Assembly: GCA_030068525.1 (NCBI GenBank) | Contig: JASJOS010000019.1 | Location: 1-64,000 of the forward strand | Length of the DNA stretch: 64,000 nt | Origin: Xanthocytophaga flava | GTDB taxonomy: Bacteria > Bacteroidota > Bacteroidia > Cytophagales > 172606-1 | Direction of reading: 5' to 3' | Part shown: in pieces, positions 8,969 to 18,799 of the stretch | Layout: every line of letters begins with the position of its first letter | Numbering within the stretch: the stretch's first letter is position 1 | Notes under the pieces: model-generated | Database searches by the model: none | What the model was told of the DNA's origin: nothing | The model's input: the letters and a program-made list of their open reading frames with translations, nothing else | Position numbers and translations under genes: made by a program

Positions 8969-11350
8969 ATGAACATCTTTGTCAGACATGACAGGATGAA
9001 TGGGCATACAGATATAGGATCAAAACCCGTATCTGCTTTTCGGCTATCCATTCGTTCTTTCGGTCTTTTTTCAGAAAAAGCTTTTCTGCTTTTAGCAGTT
9101 TATCTGGTTATACATTCTGTAGCTGCTCAGTCACAAACTGTACGCGGAACTATACAGGATGGAAGTATGCAGCAAGCATCTCCTCTCGTAGGAGCCAGTA
9201 TATTCTGGCAGGGAACTACTATAGGTACCACTACAGATGCCAATGGAAAGTTTGTCATTAATCAGCCAGCCAATGCACATGCGCTTATTATCAGCTTTGT
9301 GGGCTATACCAATGATACAATTCATGTCCACTCTCCAGAACAGGAAATTCTTGTAACACTACAACCTGGACAAACCCTTAAAGAGGTTGTCATAGAAGAT
9401 AGTCGAGCCAGTTCGTTTATTGACCCCTTAAATCCAATCCGGACAGAAAAGATCACGACCAAAGAGCTGCAGAAAGCTGCCTGCTGTAACTTATCTGAGA
9501 GCTTTGAGACCAATGCATCGGTAGATGTATCATTCAGTGATGCTATCTCAGGAACCAAACAAATACAAATGCTGGGGCTGGATGGTGTATACGTACAAAT
9601 GCAGACAGAGAACATTCCATCTATACGTGGATTGAATGCTATATATGGCCTTAATCATACTCCGGGTACCTGGGTAAGCTCTATAGATGTTGGTAAGGGA
9701 GCAGGTTCGGTAGTGAACGGCTATGAATCCATTACAGGTCAGATTAATGTAGAGTTACAAAAACCAGAAGCCAGTGAACGACTATTTGTGAATGGCTACC
9801 TGAATCAGATGGGACGAGGAGAATTAAACATACAATCAGCTCAGAAGGTAGGTAAAAAATGGAGTACAGGGCTTTTACTACACGGTAGCGCACTGGGAGA
9901 ATCCTTTATGGACCAGATGGATCGTAACAAAGACGGATTTCTGGATCTGCCGATGTTCAAACAATTTAATGCCTTGAACAGATGGAAATATGACGGGGAA
10001 AGAGTAAAAGGTCAATTTGGTATCAAAACGCTGTACGATAATCGCAGAGGAGGACAACTTTCCTATTACGATCCCTCCCATGAGGAAATACCTATGATTT
10101 ATGATCCGGATATGGGCCATTCTATGCCTGATCCAAATTATCAGCATAAAACTCCTTATGGTACAGGTACTACCACACGCCGTAATGAAGTATTTGGAAA
10201 GCTAGGGATTATTTTCCCGGAAGCGCCTTACAGGGGATTAGGTATCATTGTCTCTGGCGTTGATCATGAAACCAATGCCTTCTTCGGCAATAATACCTAC
10301 AAAGGCCAGGAACAGACCTTATATGCCAATCTGATTTATCAGACAATTATTGGCAATACCAATCATGCAATACGTATGGGTATGAGCTATATGATGGATA
10401 AATACAATGAGAGATACAGAGACTCTTCATTTGCCCGAACCGAATCGGTTCCAGGCATTTTTGGGGAGTATACGTATACAATCCCCAATAAATTTACAGC
10501 TGTGGCAGGGTTGAGGACAGATTTCCACAATCTGTTTGGCACCATTGTAACACCGCGTCTGCACCTGAAGTATGATGTAGGACGACATACATCTCTGCGG
10601 GCTTCAGCAGGTAGAGGCTTCCGGGTTGCCAACCCTATTGCGGAAAATACAGCTGTACTGGTAAGCTCACGGCAACTAGTAGTTACACAACGACTAAACC
10701 CAGAAAAAGCCTGGAATTATGGTATCAATCTGTCGCATGACTTTCGGCTATTTGGCAGATATGGTTCCTTATTGATAGATCTGTACCGCACAGAGTTTAG
10801 CAATCAGGTAGTAACAGATCTGGATGCCAATCCGCAACAAATCCGATTCTATAACCTGGAGGGGCGTTCCTTTGCAAACACCGCTCAGGTTGAGCTCAAC
10901 TATCAGCCTGTCAAACGGCTGGATGTTAAGTTAGCGTATAAGTTGTATGATGTTCGTACCACTATTAATGAGCAACTACGTCGCCGACCATTGGTAAGTA
11001 GAGACAGAGCACTGTTTAATGTGGCCTATGCAACTAAGAAGGACAAATGGAAATTTGACTTTACTACTCAATGGATAGGAAGCAAACGAATTCCGGACAC
11101 TCAGGTAAGTCCATCTGAGTATCAACAGGAGAAAAATTCCCCTTCTTATCTGATTTTCAATGCACAGGTTACCCGGTCATTCAAAAATCTGGATTGGTAT
11201 ATAGGTGGCGAAAATCTCGGAAACTTCCGCCAGTCAAACCCAATCATTGCAGCTAACGACCCTTTTGGTCAATATTTTGATGCATCCTTAGTATGGGGAC
11301 CAATCGTAGGACAAATGATCTACACCGGTTTCCGATTCAGAATCAAATAA
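8969..11350 (+). CDS. TonB-dependent outer-membrane receptor
   Basis: 793 aa. A signal-like segment (FLLLAVYLVIHSVAAQSQ, about residues 35-52) is followed by a carboxypeptidase-regulatory-like domain (GRT-type strand pattern to about residue 135), a plug domain, and a barrel ending in aromatic GFRFRIK. The plug carries KAACCNLSESFETN, a di-cysteine seen in receptors linked to copper proteins. Its neighbours are an HYC_CC_PP protein and an HMA-domain protein, which supports metal uptake. An alternative start is Met10 at 8996. Confidence 0.88.
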   Translation: MNIFVRHDRMNGHTDIGSKPVSAFRLSIRSFGLFSEKAFLLLAVYLVIHSVAAQSQTVRGTIQDGSMQQASPLVGASIFWQGTTIGTTTDANGKFVINQPANAHALIISFVGYTNDTIHVHSPEQEILVTLQPGQTLKEVVIEDSRASSFIDPLNPIRTEKITTKELQKAACCNLSESFETNASVDVSFSDAISGTKQIQMLGLDGVYVQMQTENIPSIRGLNAIYGLNHTPGTWVSSIDVGKGAGSVVNGYESITGQINVELQKPEASERLFVNGYLNQMGRGELNIQSAQKVGKKWSTGLLLHGSALGESFMDQMDRNKDGFLDLPMFKQFNALNRWKYDGERVKGQFGIKTLYDNRRGGQLSYYDPSHEEIPMIYDPDMGHSMPDPNYQHKTPYGTGTTTRRNEVFGKLGIIFPEAPYRGLGIIVSGVDHETNAFFGNNTYKGQEQTLYANLIYQTIIGNTNHAIRMGMSYMMDKYNERYRDSSFARTESVPGIFGEYTYTIPNKFTAVAGLRTDFHNLFGTIVTPRLHLKYDVGRHTSLRASAGRGFRVANPIAENTAVLVSSRQLVVTQRLNPEKAWNYGINLSHDFRLFGRYGSLLIDLYRTEFSNQVVTDLDANPQQIRFYNLEGRSFANTAQVELNYQPVKRLDVKLAYKLYDVRTTINEQLRRRPLVSRDRALFNVAYATKKDKWKFDFTTQWIGSKRIPDTQVSPSEYQQEKNSPSYLIFNAQVTRSFKNLDWYIGGENLGNFRQSNPIIAANDPFGQYFDASLVWGPIVGQMIYTGFRFRIK

Positions 11351-11411
11351 ATACAAATCTATTTACTCATTATATCAGTTTATTTTGTTTTACTCAAACT
11401 CTCTTAGTACC

Positions 11412-11771
11412 ATGAAAAATGTGCTTTTATTCCTTTTCGTGAGTGTGTTTATAGCAGGATCTGCAATGGCACAATCAAAAAATGCAGAAGTTAAGATCAA
11501 AACGTCTGCCGTGTGCAAAATGTGTAAAAAGACGCTTGAAACATCTCTTTCTTATGAAAAAGGTGTTCAGTCATCAAACCTGGATGTAGCTAGTAAAGTA
11601 TTGACTGTAGCCTATAATCCAAAGAAGACTAATCCTGATCAGATCCGTAAAGCAGTAGCTAAAACAGGATATGATGCCGATAATGTTCCTGCTGAAGAGA
11701 AAGCGTATAACCAGTTGGAGGATTGCTGCAAGAAAACAGCACATGCAGACGGAAAGTCGGATCATCATTAA
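11412..11771 (+). CDS. secreted heavy-metal-associated (HMA) domain protein
   Basis: 119 aa. The signal peptide (MKNVLLFLFVSVFIAGSAMAQ) supports the ATG at 11412. An HMA fold follows, with the CKMC metal site near residue 33 and the typical later strand IRKAVAKTGYDAD. The C-terminal tail DCCKKTAHADGKSDHH adds Cys and His ligands. Probably a periplasmic copper-binding partner of the receptor upstream, from which it is 61 nt away. Confidence 0.82.
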   Translation: MKNVLLFLFVSVFIAGSAMAQSKNAEVKIKTSAVCKMCKKTLETSLSYEKGVQSSNLDVASKVLTVAYNPKKTNPDQIRKAVAKTGYDADNVPAEEKAYNQLEDCCKKTAHADGKSDHH

Positions 11772-11783
11772 GAGACAGATTCT

Positions 11784-11824
11784 AAAATGGTAAAAGCAGA
11801 ATATAAATCTGCTTTTACCATTTT
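11784..11824. terminator. bidirectional terminator
   Basis: Stem AAAATGGTAAAAGCAG / CTGCTTTTACCATTTT. It ends the receptor/HMA transcript. Confidence 0.85.
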
Positions 11825-11840
11825 GATGCATTTTTCCCCA

Positions 11841-11903
11841 TCGTTGGTGTTATCACCAACGAGTTGTTTCCCATCGTTCAGGTTGGTGATAACACACAAC
11901 CTG
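11841..11903. repeat. two related hairpins
   Basis: TCGTTGGTG-TTAT-CACCAACGA (11841-11862) and a second hairpin CAGGTT...AACCTG (11879-11903) that repeats GGTTGGTGATAACAC, the complement of the first. No gene. Possibly remnants of a short repetitive element. Confidence 0.5.
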
Positions 11904-12018
11904 GGGAGTGAAATTAAGAATCACTACAAATTCTAGCTTTTTTGCTATTTAAAAATTATCCTAAAATAACTTCTAGACAATAGATTTTTGAAATGGTAAC
12001 GTGGATGTACATTCTGCA

Positions 12019-12357
12019 TTACCATTTTGGTGCATTATCAGTAGATTCTTTATGAGCTACCATCTTTTGAATAAGCATAAATAAACCAGCCAAGAAGGCT
12101 ATAGTACCAATAAAATTAAATCCACCAACTATCTGATAGATAGAAGACACGCTGGAAACAGGCAGGTTATTGCTTTGCATAATAAATGGAATAGCAACAT
12201 ACATAAAAGATGTCAGTAAATGAATGCCTGATCCTATGATAAGAAGGATTCCATCAGTAGAGCGATTCTTTGAATAATAGTAAATACAGATTCCTATTTG
12301 AAAAAGTGTAGGTAATACATTAAAAAAAGACATGAGCAAAGTTTGCAAGAATTCCAT
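12019..12357 (-). CDS. small membrane protein
   Basis: 112 aa with three likely membrane helices (about residues 8-28, 38-60 and 75-97). No recognised family. It stands alone between the terminator region at 11.8 kb and the HisA-like gene. Confidence 0.6.
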   Translation of the reverse strand: MEFLQTLLMSFFNVLPTLFQIGICIYYYSKNRSTDGILLIIGSGIHLLTSFMYVAIPFIMQSNNLPVSSVSSIYQIVGGFNFIGTIAFLAGLFMLIQKMVAHKESTDNAPKW

Positions 12358-12403
12358 AAAGCGAGATAAAAGTTGTTATGAAGTGGTATACTATAGAAAC
12401 CTC

Positions 12404-13126
12404 TTACCCAAGATAATGCCTCAGATCTGAGAGTTTTATTTTTCCTTCGTAATAGGCCTTTCCAAAAATCACCCCATATACTCCTGCTACAGCTAACTTA
12501 TCAATATCCGCAACAGACCTCACCCCTCCGCTTGCCAGCAAACACAAATCCGGAAACTCTTTTAACAGTTGTTTGTACAGATCGATAGCAGGCCCTTCCA
12601 TAGTACCGTCTCTCCCTACATCTGTACATTTTACATATTTTATCCCCAGGCTATGATAATAACCAATCAGCTCAAACAGATCTATTTGTGTACTTTGTCG
12701 CCATCCATCTGTAATAATCTTGCCATTTCGGGAGTCGGCAGTCAGAATGATACGATCTTTTCCATAGGTATCTATCCATGAACTAAATTCTTTTCGATTT
12801 GTAACGGCAATACTGGCCGCAGCTACATAGGTAGCTCCATTCTGTAAAGAAAGCTGTACATCTTCACTGGTATGAATACCCCCACTAAAGTCAATGGACA
12901 AACTGGTATATCCAGAAATCATACGTAACACGCTAAAGTTCACTACCGTGCCCTTTTTTGCACCATCCAGATCTACCAAATGAACACGACGAATGCCATG
13001 TTCTTCAAATAGTTGTGCGACTTCTACAGGACTGTCGCCATATATAATAGGATTCTCAAAATCACCAGGTGGAACTTTCACACATTTCCCCTGATAAATA
13101 GAAATAGCCGGAATAATCTGAATCAT
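12404..13126 (-). CDS. hisA: HisA-like phosphoribosyl isomerase
   Basis: 240 aa from the ATG that precedes IQIIPAISIYQG. A TIM-barrel HisA/HisF protein: HLVDLDGAKKG, TDVGRDGT and the C-terminal phosphate site ASGGVRS / FGKAYYEGK are clear. HisA isomerises ProFAR to PRFAR in histidine synthesis. The N-terminal motif is IIPAIS rather than the usual IIPAID, so the canonical first catalytic Asp is Ser. The GGGIR loop is SGGIH. No other his gene is adjacent except a histidinol phosphatase 38 kb away. I believe some Bacteroidota HisA proteins share this variant but cannot verify it here. Confidence 0.75.
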   Translation of the reverse strand: MIQIIPAISIYQGKCVKVPPGDFENPIIYGDSPVEVAQLFEEHGIRRVHLVDLDGAKKGTVVNFSVLRMISGYTSLSIDFSGGIHTSEDVQLSLQNGATYVAAASIAVTNRKEFSSWIDTYGKDRIILTADSRNGKIITDGWRQSTQIDLFELIGYYHSLGIKYVKCTDVGRDGTMEGPAIDLYKQLLKEFPDLCLLASGGVRSVADIDKLAVAGVYGVIFGKAYYEGKIKLSDLRHYLG

Positions 13127-13264
13127 GCAAAACCGAAGATAAATGTATAACTGCAATAACATACAAATAGAATACCTACTATTGTATGCATGCCTAAAGT
13201 CTATAGAAGATATCCACTGTAACGGACACAAAGGCCTTTTAATTCTGTAAGGCCCTCAATAATT

Positions 13265-14071
13265 TTACAAATATCCGGTAACTCCCAGTAGATACAGCTT
13301 CATAGAAATTGCGTCATTTTTTAACCATTTATCATAATCTTGTATCGCGCTGATGCGCTGAGATTCTGTAATGTAACCATCTTTTACCAGTTGATTTCCT
13401 CTGGTTTCAGCTACTTTGTTCCAGATGCCAGCTGTATCATAAAAATCAGATTCTTTATTATGATAGAATTCCGATTCGTTGGTAATAGTAGTGTTTTTTA
13501 ATCCAATTTCCGAAAATATAGTCTGTAAATTATCGGCGATCTTGTTATCCATGCCAGCATCAGCACGCCACAGAAGAAAGGCTTCATAGAATTGTTGCAT
13601 ACTGGCAGGAGGAGCCGGCAACCATTCAATCTTAGTATGATTGTAATCCAATACCGAAATACATCCTCCATTCACAAGTAGACTTTTCATCTTCAGAAGA
13701 GCTTCTTTAGGACGATTCATCCATTGGAGGGTGCGGGCAGTTGTGATCAGATCAAAACGTAAATCTGATTCATAGGTAAAAATATCCTGTACCTGAAAGG
13801 AGAGATTAGTGACAGAGGTATGATTTGTTTTTGCAGCGTTAATCAACTCTTCACTCAGATCAATCCCTACAACGCTTCCATTTGCACCAACTAATCTGGC
13901 AATATCTTTGGTGATTGCCCCTGTACCACAACCTACATCAAGCACAGTAAGTCCAGGCTTCACTAAAGATAATAGATTACGATTGCTATTTTCGAGGGTT
14001 CGACGATCCAGTACAGGCGCTGTACCGGAAGGCATGGAAGCACGATCTTTTGTTAAAGCGGAATCAGACAT
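13265..14071 (-). CDS. class I SAM-dependent methyltransferase
   Basis: 268 aa. Motif I is VLDVGCGTGAITKDIA (about residues 40-55), then GIDLSEELI and TTARTLQWMNRP. Substrate unknown. The C-terminal half is helical with no known domain. It is one of two unrelated methyltransferases in this part of the minus strand. Confidence 0.8.
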   Translation of the reverse strand: MSDSALTKDRASMPSGTAPVLDRRTLENSNRNLLSLVKPGLTVLDVGCGTGAITKDIARLVGANGSVVGIDLSEELINAAKTNHTSVTNLSFQVQDIFTYESDLRFDLITTARTLQWMNRPKEALLKMKSLLVNGGCISVLDYNHTKIEWLPAPPASMQQFYEAFLLWRADAGMDNKIADNLQTIFSEIGLKNTTITNESEFYHNKESDFYDTAGIWNKVAETRGNQLVKDGYITESQRISAIQDYDKWLKNDAISMKLYLLGVTGYL

Positions 14072-14182
14072 AGGTTGCAGTCAGTTTATGATATAGACAA
14101 GTGGAAAGCAAGGTACTTATTTACCTGAAGTTTCCAATAACTTCTATAACGCTGACTACAGCCTTCTTTTATAGGAAAAGCG

Positions 14183-14527
14183 TTATTCGCTTTTAAGACC
14201 GTACATAGGGCTACTTGCTGAATGTAGCGTAAATCCTTTTATTTTACTACCATCTGTTTCAAATGTAACCTGCAATTTTTCATCCTTACAATCCAGACGG
14301 TATGAAGAAGCTGATTCAGGAACCAGTTTGCAGGAAGACTGATCAGGCCAGATAAACACATAGTTCTGTCCTTCTCCTGGCTTAATCTCAAAAAACTCAT
14401 CTGTCTTCTGATTGGCTTCTTTCAAATACAACCAATATTTTCCAACCAGCTGATTTGCAGAAATTTGTGCTCTTGTGAATCCTGCACAAGTAAAAAACAC
14501 AAGTATGATGAAAGCAAAGCGGAACAT
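14183..14527 (-). CDS. small secreted protein, unknown
   Basis: 114 aa with a signal peptide (FAFIILVFFTCAGFTRAQ). The mature part is short and beta-rich. No family recognised. Possibly a lipocalin-like or surface-exposed small protein; this is only a guess from composition. Confidence 0.55.
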   Translation of the reverse strand: MFRFAFIILVFFTCAGFTRAQISANQLVGKYWLYLKEANQKTDEFFEIKPGEGQNYVFIWPDQSSCKLVPESASSYRLDCKDEKLQVTFETDGSKIKGFTLHSASSPMYGLKSE

Positions 14528-14754
14528 ATACAGAAAGATTATAAGGTAAACAATTTTCTAGTTTCTAGGCAATGAAGGCAACATAGTAACTGCTAGTCTC
14601 ATTTTATACCCTGGCAGAGAATTTTGTAACACTGGCTCTAATAACACAATAAGCAATATGCAGAGCTATTTCAGCCCATTTTTCATCAATCAGCCAACAG
14701 TCACTAATTACGTTCATGGCATGTAGAAAAAATATACGCTACTGCTAACCTACT

Positions 14755-14839
14755 AAAAAAGAAAGGATTGACATCCTTTCCAGACTTTCAACAATGCCAT
14801 ACCAGACTTTGTTGCGCCTATAAAGATTGTCAATCCTTT
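14755..14839 (-). terminator. terminator after leuC
   Basis: On the minus strand AAAGGATTGACA (14839-14828) pairs with TGTCAATCCTTT (14773-14762) across a loop of about 54 nt, followed by CTTTTTTAG. It lies 29 nt beyond the leuC stop. Nothing else was seen between 14528 and 14755. Confidence 0.7.
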
Positions 14840-14867
14840 ATGTAATAAAATCTATTCTAATGATTCG

Positions 14868-16277
14868 TTATACAAACTCCCGGATATCAGTTACCTTACC
14901 TGTTACGGCGGCTACAGCTGCTGTAAGCGGGCTAGCCAGGAAGGTACGACTCTGAGGCCCCTGACGTCCTTCAAAGTTACGGTTAGAAGTAGAAACACAG
15001 TATTTACCAGCAGGCACTTTGTCTTCGTTCATACCCAGACAAGCAGAACATCCTGGATCACGCAACTCAAAACCCGCTTCTGCAAAGATTTTGTCAAGTC
15101 CTTCTGCTTTAGCTTGTGTTGCCACCTGGTTACTACCTGGAATAATCCATACTTCTACGTTATCGGCCTTTCGCTTACCTTTTACAAAGTCTGCAACCAG
15201 GCGCAGATCTTCGATACGGGCATTGGTACAACTTCCAATAAACACATAGTCTACAGGCTTGCCAAGCAGTTGAGCACCCGCTTCAAGTCCCATATACTCC
15301 AGCGATTTTTTGAAAGAAGTCTGCTCAGCAATATCTTTCAGTTCAGCCAGTGTCGGAATACGATCTGTTACTTTGATACCCATACCAGGATTGGTTCCAT
15401 AGGTAATCATAGGCTCAATATCTTCTGCATTGAATCTCAATACAGTATCATATTCAGCTCCCTCATCTGTCTTCAATGTTTTCCAGTAAGCCAGTTGCTT
15501 TTCCCATTCTTCTCCCTGAGGAGCGAACTTTCTGCCTTTGATATAATTGAAGGTTATTTCATCCGGAGCAATCATACCACCCCGTGCTCCCATCTCAATA
15601 CTCATATTACAGATGGTCATACGGGCTTCCATACTCAGATTACGGATGGTATCACCTGCATATTCTACAAAGTATCCGGTAGCACCACCTGCGGAAATCT
15701 TGGCAATGATGTATAGGATAATATCTTTAGAAAGCACTCCTTTTCCTAATTCCCCATTAATCTCAATCAACATCTTTTTAGGCTTGTACTGCATAATACA
15801 TTGAGCAGACAACACCATTTCCACTTCGCTGGTACCAATACCGAAAGAAATATTTCCAAAGGCCCCGTGAGTACTTGTATGAGAATCACCACACACGATA
15901 GTCATTCCAGGTAAGGTTAATCCTAACTCTGGTCCTATGATGTGTACAATGCCCTGATAAGGGTGACCTAAATCATACAGTTCAATTCCGAAATCTGCAC
16001 AGTTTTTACGTAGTGTATCTACCTGATGACGAGACAAGGCATCTTTGATAGGAAGCAACTGATCTTTGGTAGGTACGTTGTGATCAGGTACTGCCGTAGT
16101 CCTTTGTGGGTTGAAAACAGGAATACCACGTTGACGCAGGCCATTAAAGGCTTGTGGACTGGTAACCTCATGGATAAAATGACGATCAATAAACACTACA
16201 TCCGGGTGTCCTTCCTGCCGCTTTACGACATGGCTATCCCAGATTTTATCAAACAAGGTTTGGGGTTTCTGTGACAT
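14868..16277 (-). CDS. leuC: 3-isopropylmalate dehydratase large subunit
   Basis: 469 aa, the usual length. The [4Fe-4S] ligands are seen in GSCTNAR (about residue 350) and [12 protein letters not shown] (about 410). [12 protein letters not shown] and [10 protein letters not shown] are aconitase-family signatures. It isomerises 2- to 3-isopropylmalate in leucine synthesis together with LeuD, which is not in the window (nor are leuA or leuB). The start lies 1 nt from the stop of the upstream lipoprotein gene, so the two are translationally coupled. Confidence 0.95.
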   Translation of the reverse strand: MSQKPQTLFDKIWDSHVVKRQEGHPDVVFIDRHFIHEVTSPQAFNGLRQRGIPVFNPQRTTAVPDHNVPTKDQLLPIKDALSRHQVDTLRKNCADFGIELYDLGHPYQGIVHIIGPELGLTLPGMTIVCGDSHTSTHGAFGNISFGIGTSEVEMVLSAQCIMQYKPKKMLIEINGELGKGVLSKDIILYIIAKISAGGATGYFVEYAGDTIRNLSMEARMTICNMSIEMGARGGMIAPDEITFNYIKGRKFAPQGEEWEKQLAYWKTLKTDEGAEYDTVLRFNAEDIEPMITYGTNPGMGIKVTDRIPTLAELKDIAEQTSFKKSLEYMGLEAGAQLLGKPVDYVFIGSCTNARIEDLRLVADFVKGKRKADNVEVWIIPGSNQVATQAKAEGLDKIFAEAGFELRDPGCSACLGMNEDKVPAGKYCVSTSNRNFEGRQGPQSRTFLASPLTAAVAAVTGKVTDIREFV

Positions 16278-16278
16278 A

Positions 16279-16878
16279 TTACTTTTTGGTTTTCTTCAAT
16301 GTTTTCAACGAATCAATATAAGCCTCATATTCAATTGGATTATCAAATACAGGCAATCCTAGTTTCTCAAAGAAAGAACGAAAATTCTCAGTGTAAAGAT
16401 CCAAATTTTCCTGTGTGTCAGGAAAGGCTTCTATTCTGCCACATTCAAAACAGACTAATAATGCATTTGTAGAACGATGTTGGTCATCATAGTAAACAAT
16501 AGCATGTCTGGGATTAAAACAATCTGCTCCCATCCCATACATATCATCTTCGCTTGTTTTTGTAAACAAAGTTTCTATCTCTCGTATCTGTTTTTCAGAT
16601 AATATTTTATCTGGCAATAGTTTATTCTGTGTGCTATCCAGTCTGGCAATGAACTCTTTTTTTCGCATTTCATCTACAAAACATAGACATGCTAAATGAT
16701 CCGGGATCACATAAGCCTTAACATATTTATATTTTGATACTTTCCAGTCAAAGTGATCAATATGTACACTATCTGTAACACTTACAGTTTCGGTTCCGGT
16801 TTCTGCTTTCCTTCCTTTACAGGATATAAAAGTCACAATTGCAGTTAGTATGAAGAAACTTATAAATCGGAAAGACAT
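16279..16878 (-). CDS. predicted lipoprotein, unknown
   Basis: 199 aa. N-terminal [17 protein letters not shown] is a lipoprotein signal with Cys at the lipobox. The rest has no recognised domain, though it holds several Cys residues ([18 protein letters not shown]) that could bind metal or form disulfides. It sits between ilvC, whose terminator precedes it, and leuC, with which it overlaps closely. Confidence 0.6.
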   Translation of the reverse strand: MSFRFISFFILTAIVTFISCKGRKAETGTETVSVTDSVHIDHFDWKVSKYKYVKAYVIPDHLACLCFVDEMRKKEFIARLDSTQNKLLPDKILSEKQIREIETLFTKTSEDDMYGMGADCFNPRHAIVYYDDQHRSTNALLVCFECGRIEAFPDTQENLDLYTENFRSFFEKLGLPVFDNPIEYEAYIDSLKTLKKTKK

Positions 16879-16938
16879 TCAATCAATAATTAATAGCTAA
16901 CTATTTACTATGTAAAGATATTATATAGCTATTCTAAA

Positions 16939-16989
16939 AACAAAATTGCAGGGTTATCAGGATAACAATACCCTGATAACCCTGCAAAC
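16939..16989 (-). terminator. terminator after ilvC
   Basis: Strong hairpin TTGCAGGGTTATCAGG / CCTGATAACCCTGCAA, followed on the minus strand by TTTTGTTTTTAG. It separates ilvC from the lipoprotein-leuC pair. Confidence 0.85.
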
Positions 16990-17001
16990 AGAGTAAACTC
17001 C

Positions 17002-18048
17002 TTATTTATTCTCAGGACGCAACTGACGTACAGCAGCACCTGCCTGCCACATTTCAGACTCACGCAATTCTTTCAATTCAGCTTCCAGTTTCACACGATA
17101 GTCAGACTGGCTATTGCTGTCAATAGAACGTTGAGATTCTTTGCCATCTTTTACAGAGTTATATAACTCATCAAATACAGGCAAAGTAGCTTCTTTGAAT
17201 TTTTTCCACCAATCCAATGCACCACGTTGTGCAGTTGTAGAACAGTTGGCATACATCCAGTCCATACCATTTTCAGCAACCAATGGCATCAGAGACTGAG
17301 TCAATTCTTCTACTGTTTCGTTGAAGGCTTCAGATGGAGAGTGCCCGTTTTTACGCAAGATCTCATACTGAGCGGCAAATATACCCTGGATAGCGCCCAT
17401 CAATGTACCACGCTCACCCGTTAAGTCAGAGTAAACTTCTTTTTTGAAATCTGTTTCAAATAAATAACCAGATCCTACTCCAATACCTAAAGCTACTACA
17501 CGGTCTTTCGCACGACCTGTAGCATCCTGATAGATAGCGAAGCTCGAGTTTAAGCCTTTACCAGCCAGGAATAAGCGACGTAATGAAGTACCAGAACCTT
17601 TAGGAGCAACCAGGATTACATCTACATCTTTTGGAGGGATGATACCCGTTTGCTCATTGAAAGTAATACCAAAACCATGTGAAAAATACAGCGCTTTGCC
17701 TGGAGATAAATATTTCTGAATAGTTGGCCAAAGAGTGATTTGTCCTGCATCAGAAAGCAAGAATTGAATGATAGTTCCTTTTTCAGCAGCTTCTTCGATC
17801 TCAAACAAAGTTTGTCCTGGCACCCAACCGTCAGCAACTGCTTTATCCCATGTTTTAGAGTTTTTACGTTGTCCAATGATTACGTTAAAGCCATTATCAC
17901 GAAGATTCAACGCTTGTCCTGGGCCTTGTACGCCATACCCAATGATTGCAATGGTTTCGCTTTTCAGAACTTCTCTTGCTTTTTCCATTGGGAACTCTTC
18001 ACGGGTTACCACATCTTCTACGGTTCCGCCAAAGTTAATTTTTGCCAT
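17002..18048 (-). CDS. ilvC: ketol-acid reductoisomerase
   Basis: 348 aa, class I KARI length. The NAD(P)-binding motif IAIIGYGVQGPGQALNLRDNG lies near residue 33. A basic stretch after the second strand (GQRKNSKTWD) suits NADPH. It converts acetohydroxy acids to dihydroxy acids, between IlvBN and IlvD. Stop 17002, with a terminator right behind it. The second half of the gene pathway (ilvD, ilvB, ilvN) lies upstream on the same strand. Confidence 0.95.
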   Translation of the reverse strand: MAKINFGGTVEDVVTREEFPMEKAREVLKSETIAIIGYGVQGPGQALNLRDNGFNVIIGQRKNSKTWDKAVADGWVPGQTLFEIEEAAEKGTIIQFLLSDAGQITLWPTIQKYLSPGKALYFSHGFGITFNEQTGIIPPKDVDVILVAPKGSGTSLRRLFLAGKGLNSSFAIYQDATGRAKDRVVALGIGVGSGYLFETDFKKEVYSDLTGERGTLMGAIQGIFAAQYEILRKNGHSPSEAFNETVEELTQSLMPLVAENGMDWMYANCSTTAQRGALDWWKKFKEATLPVFDELYNSVKDGKESQRSIDSNSQSDYRVKLEAELKELRESEMWQAGAAVRQLRPENK

Positions 18049-18159
18049 GATACTTGAATTGTTAATTAAATAAAGGTTAAGGTTAATTTACTTTATAATG
18101 ACAGACTTTTAGTTTGTTCTACAGGTTAAAATCAGAACATATGTTTCAAAATTATATGA

Positions 18160-18747
18160 TTAATCCTGATACTCAACTTTTTTAGATGTTCTGGCACTAA
18201 GTTCTTCCAGTTCTTCCAGGAATCGCTCTGTACGACGCTTGGACTTGGATATAGAAATTCGGGCAGAACGAACAAATTCGGAAACGCCAAATGCCTTCAG
18301 TTCTTCGAACAACTGTTGGGTTTCGCTCTTTCTACCAGTTTTTTCAATAATAATATATTCACGCTCTACCATCAGAATACGTGCAAAATGCTGACGTATC
18401 AGATTTTCAATAGTATTCTGACTGTCATTCAGGAAGGGCTCCAGAGGAACTTTATACAAAGCAAGCTCTTGATAATGGGTATCTTCCTCTTCGTACAGAA
18501 AGGCACCCAATACTTCAATTAGTTTGCGAATCTGTTTTACCAGCTTTTCAGCTTTTTCACGAGTAAGCTTCACAACAATCGTATAACGGCTCACACCTAC
18601 TACTTCTGATTCTGAGACATTGATACTCTCAATGTTTATCTTCCGGCGCGTAAAGATAATGGTAATTGCATTAAGCAACCCGCTTTTGTTTTCAGTCAGA
18701 ACGGAGATGATAAATGTCCGTTCATTATCCGGTTGTGGAGTATTCAT
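18160..18747 (-). CDS. ilvN: acetolactate synthase small subunit
   Basis: 195 aa. The N-terminal ACT domain reads TFIISVLTENKSGLLNAITI (residues 10-29), then INIESINVSESE. The C-terminal half matches the longer IlvH-type subunits. It is the regulatory subunit giving valine feedback to IlvB. It lies two genes downstream of ilvB, with a methyltransferase gene in between. Confidence 0.9.
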   Translation of the reverse strand: MNTPQPDNERTFIISVLTENKSGLLNAITIIFTRRKINIESINVSESEVVGVSRYTIVVKLTREKAEKLVKQIRKLIEVLGAFLYEEEDTHYQELALYKVPLEPFLNDSQNTIENLIRQHFARILMVEREYIIIEKTGRKSETQQLFEELKAFGVSEFVRSARISISKSKRRTERFLEELEELSARTSKKVEYQD

Positions 18748-18799
18748 AAATACGTCTGATTATGGACTAAACCTTAGTGTCAAAATTTATTTAGTTATA

